A DNA stretch of 64,000 nucleotides. Origin: Phyto melanocephala (lineage: Eukaryota; Arthropoda; Insecta; Diptera; Rhinophoridae). This document shows positions 58,157 to 64,000 of the stretch, in pieces. A model generated the notes under the pieces. That model did no database searches and was not told where the DNA came from. It saw only the letters and a program-made list of their open reading frames with translations. Position 1 is the first letter of the stretch. Every line of letters starts with the position of its first letter. A program made the position numbers and the translations under genes. The stretch spans positions 70,752,578-70,816,577 of the forward strand of contig OW799233.1 in the NCBI GenBank assembly GCA_941918925.1, written 5' to 3'.

Positions 58157-58500
58157 TACTAGCGAATCACCTGCACACTTCGTAGTGCAACTAAATCGTA
58201 TTTCTGAACTCCATCGTTGTTATGACGCATTGCAATACCCGATTTTGTTCTGAAGAGGAGATGATGGTTTGTCAGATAAGCATATTTTTGTTTAAGTATA
58301 ATAAGTAAGTTTAAAATTTGTAAACAAAATAGTCCTATTATAACATCAAACTACTATTGATTTACTTACTATTTCGCTCGCGATCTTTAGGTCTTGTCGA
58401 ATACATAAAACCCTAAAAATTTCATCGAATTCGGTTAGACCGTTCGTGAGTTATAAAGTCACAACACACTTGCAACGATTTTTTATATATATAATATAGA
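58157..58500 (+). repeat. Family-D repeat, short copy
   Basis: The head is 'actagcgaatcacctgcaca' 'cttcgtagtgcaac'; the tail 'ttcggttagaccgttcgtga' 'gttataaagtcacaacacac', then 'tttttatatatataatatag'. Same plan as A, B and C in only about 345 bp, without a tandem core. Confidence 0.65.
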
Positions 58501-58639
58501 TAGCAGGGATTTTTTTCGGTTTACATATAACTGTTTAATAGTGATTTAAACAGATAGATATATTAAATAGAGATTTGAACTTTGTTGAGTTGTATAAAGC
58601 ATATATGTGTTTTTAAGTGGAAAGCATATATTAACTTAC

Positions 58640-59982
58640 TCTTTTTTTGTACTTAACGTAGATGTTGTGGGATCACCGAATTTTCTCTTCTCGTTTTCAT
58701 TTAGATTTGGTGTAGCGACTTTACTATCAATTTCTTTTTTCTTAATAGTATTAACTGATTTAGAAACGTGCAAATCACTTCTGTTTTGTTTCGGTGAATA
58801 GTCCAAATATTCTGAACTTCCCATGGCCGAACCAACTATTTTTCTTAGGCCTTTAAACATATCTGTAATATAAAAAATATTTATTAAGTTTTCCGTTTAA
58901 GCACAAATACGAAATAGCGAACCACTGCGTCTTTTCTTCTTTTTTACTGATGTCGATTTTTTAATATTTTTTGTTGAACTAGCAATATGATTTTCAGATT
59001 CTATTAATGAAGTTATGAAGTTTGAGGATTGTTGTAGTTTTTTTTGCACACTTCTTGGTATGGTTCCAATAAGATTAGCATTTTCTATTAAAATTCGAAC
59101 AATTTTTACATGATTTGTAAATCGAAGGCTACGATTGTTTGAAAATGGCATGAGTCCTGGTGTAAATATAATTGATAAATTTTCCACAGACATTTTATTT
59201 ACATTTTCGCTAAGTGAAACTGTGTATAAAAATTGCATAAAAAATGATAGTGTATTCATTATTAGAGGTGGCAATAATAAACATCCTAATAGTATTGCTT
59301 GTACGTAATTATCTCCAACTAACAAACTACGAAGAAGGGTTTGTTGTATTGTTGGAGGAATAAGAGGTTCAGGCAGCTCGCGAAAAAAATATTTTATAAC
59401 ATTTGCTATATCTATAACATGATGTGACTTGCCCAATGCTGCTCCAGCCTCAAGATTTATCTGTTGAACAAAAACTACGTTATTTATAAAAGTAAATAAT
59501 ATTAAAATCTTATTCTTACGCGGATTTCCTTTTGTCGTACAAAGGAGCCGGCTTTTCTAAATATACCTTCCGTCTCTACTTGCTCCAGTACACGATTACA
59601 TGCCTCTGCCACAAATTTTGGTATTTGAACTACCCTTCCATTAGCCAGAATAACATCTGTCAGCTCCAAAAGATGTAAATCCGTGCAAAATATAGTTTTT
59701 CGAAATGGTTTATTCTTATATGCAAAATAAAAAATAAATAAAAAAAAATAGGAAAATATTTTAGCATGTTACCTGTGTAATCTTTTTCTTTTTTTCTTTC
59801 GAATATTTTACTCCAAAAGCTTTTAGTTCATTTATAATTATTGCGGAAAACTTCTCCATATCTTTTATATCACTGATATCCATTTTTACAAACAAATTTA
59901 AATAAAAGTTCAATTCGAGCGGCTCAAAGTCAGTTCTTAGAGTCGGGCGATAATTTTTTGCTTGAGCCGCCGCTGGCTGCAA
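58640..59982 (-). CDS. RhoGAP-domain protein, ARHGAP11A-like; 3' end probably outside the called exons
   Basis: Four exons by consensus splice sites: 59773-59982 (Met at 59982, or at 59883 with a better AAAATGG context), 59520-59714, 58911-59460 and 58640-58862. The spliced frame runs through ...KKKKITQ/NKPFRKTIFC, then the GAP domain: IPKFVAEACNRVLEQVETEG, the arginine finger in GIFRKAGSFVRQKEIR, IANVIKYFFRELPEPLIPP and ENLSIIFTPGLMPF. A basic KKKRRSGSLF stretch follows, as in ARHGAP11A after its GAP domain. The product should stimulate GTP hydrolysis by Rho-family GTPases. Introns are 58, 59 and 48 bp; skipping the last splice gives a stop at 58897-58899. The last exon ends at GA/GTAAGT two codons before a stop, so more exons probably lie farther left in the repeat-filled DNA. 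They were not found. Confidence 0.82.
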
Positions 59983-60310
59983 CTCGTCTAAAATTGGACG
60001 TAATAAAATTCATCATGTACTCATGACTGCTCATGTTAAAGCAAGGCGAATTTAATTATCAGGTGGTGGTAATTCTACAACAAATTAGACATTAAAAAAA
60101 CAACATGGCTTTTTATTGTTGCTTTCGACTATCGATGTGTCAAAAACTACACGGTTTTTGTTTGTGTTTTTTTTCGCCGGAAAGAGTAATCTATGTAAAC
60201 ATAAATAATATTTGACAACTCAACCATCATTTATGCAAATAAAAAAGTAGATCAGCTGCGTTGTCAACACCACCTGATAATGAATTCGCATTCTGTTAGA
60301 GTTTTCTTAC
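59983..60310. other. Upstream flank of RhoGAP gene
   Basis: Likely promoter and 5' UTR region for the minus-strand gene; no clear core motif was recognised. Contains 'cgccggaaagagtaa' at 60175-60189, a partial match to the TTAA-type terminus motif seen at 7959 and 33286. Confidence 0.35.
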
Positions 60311-60881
60311 ACCCCGTCCACAACAGACATGAAATGCTTAACATTAACACTAATATGATGTTAGTGTTAAGTGTGGACTGCTCATGTTAGAATTTTCTTC
60401 ATGTTTTAACACGGTTGTTAAAACATTTGTTTCAACAACGCTTTTATACCATGGAATAACGTTTAGCTTGACAAAAGTATTTGTTTTTTGCTTTTTTTTT
60501 GCATTAAATTAAAAAAAAAATAAATTAAAAAGAAATTAAATTAAAAAGTAATTAAATTAAAACGAAATAAAGTGTAAAAAAGTTTGTGCAGAAAGTTAAA
60601 TTTATATTAAATTATTTTAACTTAACAATTTTTTTCTAAATTATAATTTTATAAGTTCCTTCACAAATTCAAAACACAAAAAGTGCTAAGAGTCACAGCA
60701 CATGCAAAAACGTTAAAATACTTTTAAAAACTTATCTGTATTGCTTCGCCGACAATCGAAAAATAATAAAAAATCTTAACACTAACATAAGTACGTGTAC
60801 TCCACAGTATAACATAAAAAAATTAACATTAAGTTATAACATCATGTTTTAACAACAATTCATGTCTGTTGTGGACGATGT
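60311..60881. mobile_element. Miniature TIR element, about 570 bp
   Basis: Perfect 19-bp inverted ends: CGTCCACAACAGACATGAA at 60315-60333 and its complement at 60859-60877. Inside, 'cttaacattaacactaatat' and similar strings also pair across the element. No coding capacity. Confidence 0.75.
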
Positions 60882-61749
60882 GTTAATACATTGTAATTCG
60901 AAAATGTTTTCATTTGAATCGTATTACATAGTATCCCTTCTGCTAATACAAATTTTTAATTGAAATTGTTCTTTTTTTGAGATGTATTAAAAATTTCTAA
61001 AATACAACTTGCAATAGCTACAGGATTATTTAAATTTTTAATCAGGCTTGAGTTCTTTATTTTTACAAAGAATTTTTTTAATTGTGATAAATGAAAGAAT
61101 AAATCTTGAAAAATTATATTTTTACCGACACTAGCCGAGTGGAATGCATTTTCGAAACCAGCTACGATTTCATCATCAGCACTCTCTGATCGGTGGTTAC
61201 ATGTTGGTTGTAAATATCATCTATTTAACTCACGGGACTTATGTTAATTGAATTCGGTAACTAATTTTTAGTTTTTCCTATTTCATATATTTTACCACAA
61301 TGAGTTAGATTGAAATTTTAACCAAACAGCAACCCTTTTACTTTTGTTTGTTATTATCTTTCATTTATATCACTATTTTTGTCCTGCTGAGTTAAATAGA
61401 TGATATTTACAACCAACATGTAACCACCGATCAGAGAGTGCTGATGATGAAATCGTAGCTGGTTTCGAAAATGCATTCCACTCGGCCAGTGTCGGTAAAA
61501 ATATAATTTTTCAAGATTTATTCTTTCATTTATCACAATTAAAAAAATTCTTTGTAAAAATAAAGAATATTAATATGAACTCAAGCCTGATTAAAAGTTT
61601 AAATAATCCTGTAGCTATTGCAAGTTGTATTTTAGAAATTTTTAATACATCTCAAAAAAAGAACAATTTCAATTAAAAATTTGTATTAGCAGAAGGGATA
61701 CTATGTAATACGATTCAAATGAAAACATTTTCGAATTACAATGTATTAA
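60882..61749. mobile_element. Foldback-like palindrome, arms about 350 bp
   Basis: 60884-61232 and 61390-61747 are inverted copies with very few differences (for example 'cactagccgagtgg' against the complement of 'ccactcggccagtg', and an 11-bp length change near 61570). They are separated by about 157 bp of unrelated AT-rich loop. The outer edge is 'ttaatacattgtaattcg'. Non-coding, apart from chance frames. Confidence 0.8.
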
Positions 61750-61815
61750 GATACAAGTTGGAAAAATTATCAAATCAAATCACGGAAAAACCCCTCAGTT
61801 ATTGTTACTCTTCTA

Positions 61816-62027
61816 AGACCGCATTTAGACTATGCAATTAACGCTGAGTTTTTTCGTTATTTTCTTTTAAAGTTGCTTCGAAAATCTTTTCACATTTACA
61901 TTAAAATTTTTTTCTCGAGCATTTATTGTGACAGTTTTCGATTTATGCTTTTCTGTGTTCTCTTGCTAAGAATCAAAATGTTGCACGCAAAAGTTAAGGC
62001 GTTAATTGCATAGTCTAAATACGGTCT
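61816..62027. mobile_element. Miniature TIR element, about 210 bp
   Basis: The left end 'agaccgcatttagactatgc' 'aattaacgc' is matched by the inverted right end 'gcgttaattgcatagtctaa' 'atacggtct', with one mismatch. TA next to both ends suggests a TA target. Non-coding. Confidence 0.75.
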
Positions 62028-62977
62028 AAAACAAAATAAAAAATTCAAATTTAAGCCGAATTTAAGCCGCCGCCGTTACTATCTATTAAAAGCCGCCGCC
62101 GCCGACCAAAAAAGACTGCGCCGCCGATCATTTCGCTTCGGCTTGGTTCTCTGTTGCACATGTGTAAATGGTCAGCGTTGGTAAGTGTTGTCAACAACAC
62201 AACGATGTTATTCAAGGAAATCGCTTGGTGATAGTAGGTTACCAGATTAGCTAATATATTTAAACGTAAAGTAAACAACAGATTATTAGTAAAATAATAA
62301 ACGTTTTCCCCTCATTTACATTTCACAATTGTAATGAAAATTGTAGGGCTTGTCATGTGGCTTGTTTTAGGGTTAACGTAGTGAATGAAAGTGGAAGAAG
62401 AAGAGTAAAATTTTGATGTGATGGAAAGTTCAGCTGATGAGGTAAAAGTATGTAAAGAAAAGATGTTGGAAAATGTTAAAAAAGGCGGGAAAAATTGAAA
62501 GGGAAATTCGAGGTTTAAGGAGTTTTTTTTTGGAAGTTGAAGATGGAGAGGAAGTTTCTGAAAGGGAGGAAAAAGAAGTGCTGGTGACCAGAAAAGAAAG
62601 TTAATTTGATTTTTTTTATTTAATTTTAATAGAAAATAAAAATATTTAAAAAAAAGAAAAATATGAATATAAAATAAAAATATTGTAAAATGAAATCTGA
62701 AGAGAATGAAATTAAAATTGTATATTTGAAAAGAACAAAACACAAGATTTTTAATTAAAAGAAAAGAAAAAGAAAAAAAGATATAAAAATTTTTTAATAC
62801 TGTTTAAAAAAAAAGGAGGAAAAACAAAAACAGAGAAAAAAATATTCCTTACATTTTATTGAAATAAATAAACGAATAAAATTACATTTAAATACATAGT
62901 ACATACACACACAAGTTTTTTTATTCAATAAAAATAAAATAAGAAATTCAGATTTTTGGTTTTTAAACAAAAATAAA
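62028..62977. other. No gene recognised; short CCG-rich patch
   Basis: 62060-62130 is CCGCCG-rich, unusual for this window. The purine-rich plus strand at 62380-62830 gives a long Phe/Leu/Lys-rich minus-strand frame without any domain, which I regard as compositional. Confidence 0.45.
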
Positions 62978-63300
62978 TACATACACTAAACAACATAAAC
63001 AATTGAAACACAACCAACACATTCTGGCTACACCGCGAGCACACACATCAGAGGCTCCCAACCACGGTGGTATTACACAAATTTTGTGCGATCGGACTGC
63101 GGACTGACATAGATAGGTTACAACAAGTAGGAGAATAAAAAAATACGTACACTAAACAACATAAACAATTTAAACACAACCAACACATTCTGGCTACACC
63201 GCGAGCAAACACATCAGAGGCTCCCAACCACGGTGGTATTACACAAATTTTGTGCGATCGGACTGCGGACTGAGATAGATAGGTTACAACAAGTTTTAGT
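62978..63300 (+). repeat. 166-bp direct duplication
   Basis: Two tandem copies at a 166-bp step ('caaccaacacattctggcta' starts at 63011 and 63177). Both contain 'caccgcgagca', 'catcagaggctcccaaccac', 'ggtggtattacacaaatttt' and 'gtgcgatcggactgcggact'. Only a few substitutions separate them. Possibly 5' UTR or retroelement sequence; not identified. Confidence 0.7.
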
Positions 63301-64000
63301 TAGTTTGGTCCAAAGTTGGCTATAGTGCGGTGATAGAAGCAAAAAGGTGAGCTCTTTACGATTCGTCTCCCGCGTAGTTTTGAAAAATTCCACATTGGGG
63401 AATCCTTGTTGTCTCCTAAGTGACTGACCTTATACCAGACGTGACAATGGCGTAAATGGTGTGGAATCATCCAACGATGGAGTGATCTAAAAATAAAGGT
63501 AAGTGAGAAAATCTAAGCTGTAGGGCCAAATGTATGTAGGGGCAAATCAGTATATAAATGGCCGTAGATTTGCCATGGTTAGGGGTGGGCAGGCCAATGC
63601 AGCATTCCACCAGCTGCAGGCTAGAGTGTTAAATGTCAAAGTGTAGCCATAAGAGAACCAGGGGACACAAAACTGAGGGTTGAAGTTTTGTTTTACTTAC
63701 TCTTTTTGCTCAGTGTCTTGTGGATGGCTTGATGGCGAACCTCACGCGCTCTACCGGAGTAGCCGGACAACTCCAGCTTGTTTTTATTTTTAGCGTTGCC
63801 ATCAGTCATTCACCGGGCTTGGCCCAAGTGACTCTTGACAAAGTATTTAAGGCCCATTATTATAACTTGCCAATAGCTATAGTGAGGATGTTATCGGATA
63901 GATAACTAGTTTTTATTTATTATATCTACACTTTAACCTAAAAGTGACCGATAAGCTAAAGGGAACCTCGCCTTACCTTTAACTTTTAACGTAAGGCTTA
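63301..64000. other. Unassigned, less AT-rich sequence
   Basis: No domain recognised. 'aaaaataaaggtaagtgaga' at about 63490 looks like a splice donor, so this may hold a non-coding or 5' exon of a gene to the right. The short frame at 63720-63905 (TRSTGVAGQLQLVFIFSVA...) matches nothing I know. Confidence 0.35.

Noticed and set aside
62312..62743. 143-residue Phe/Leu/Lys-rich minus-strand frame
   Set aside because: Complement of purine-rich low-complexity DNA; no domain.

Overview
The window looks like a repeat-dominated piece of a higher-fly (brachyceran dipteran) nuclear genome, plausibly a calyptrate or tephritid. It is strongly AT-rich. It carries DINE-1/Helentron-like elements with the usual fly heads and '...gctcttacttgttt' tails, a rosa-type (DD41D) mariner, a BEL/Pao LTR retrotransposon, a LOA/I-like non-LTR retrotransposon, hAT and PIF/Harbinger remnants, and many TIR miniature elements. 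Only one host gene is convincing: an ARHGAP11A-like RhoGAP on the minus strand (58640-59982) with short introns. No tRNA, rRNA, CRISPR or bacterial-type feature was seen. The species is inference.

Layout. 1-1.4 kb: broken hAT transposase, cut by the window edge. 1.85-7.4 kb: a four-layer nest (family-C repeat, split by DINE-like Q, which holds two head-to-tail DINE-like P copies, each carrying a mariner-derived miniature element). 8.6-13.9 kb: repeats A1, P3 and B1 and small TIR elements. 14.0-33.3 kb: a roughly 19-kb composite locus. It holds a transposase relic at each end in opposite orientation, a roughly 9.6-kb segmental duplication, two copies of a mini PIF/Harbinger reading frame, six family-A repeats, and two arrays of a 171-bp satellite, each bounded by inverted repeats. 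The second array has been hit cleanly by an apparently intact rosa mariner.

33.3-50.1 kb: a BEL/Pao element in minus orientation with a 5-bp target duplication (GGCGC), two LTRs with unlike centres, a decayed gag-pro-pol and an intact downstream reading frame that repeats the gag zinc-knuckle/protease module. A 5-kb LOA-like element and a 2.8-kb TIR transposon sit in its leader, and a 519-bp miniature element sits in its pol. 50.1-58.5 kb: further B, Q, C and D repeats and miniature elements. 58.6-60.0 kb: the RhoGAP gene. 60.3-62.0 kb: a TIR element, a near-perfect 350-bp-arm palindrome and another small TIR element. 62-64 kb: unassigned sequence with a 166-bp direct duplication.

The genes do not form a pathway. 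The window is mainly a record of nested and tandemly amplified transposons, and its most unusual part is the satellite/inverted-repeat complex at 14-33 kb.
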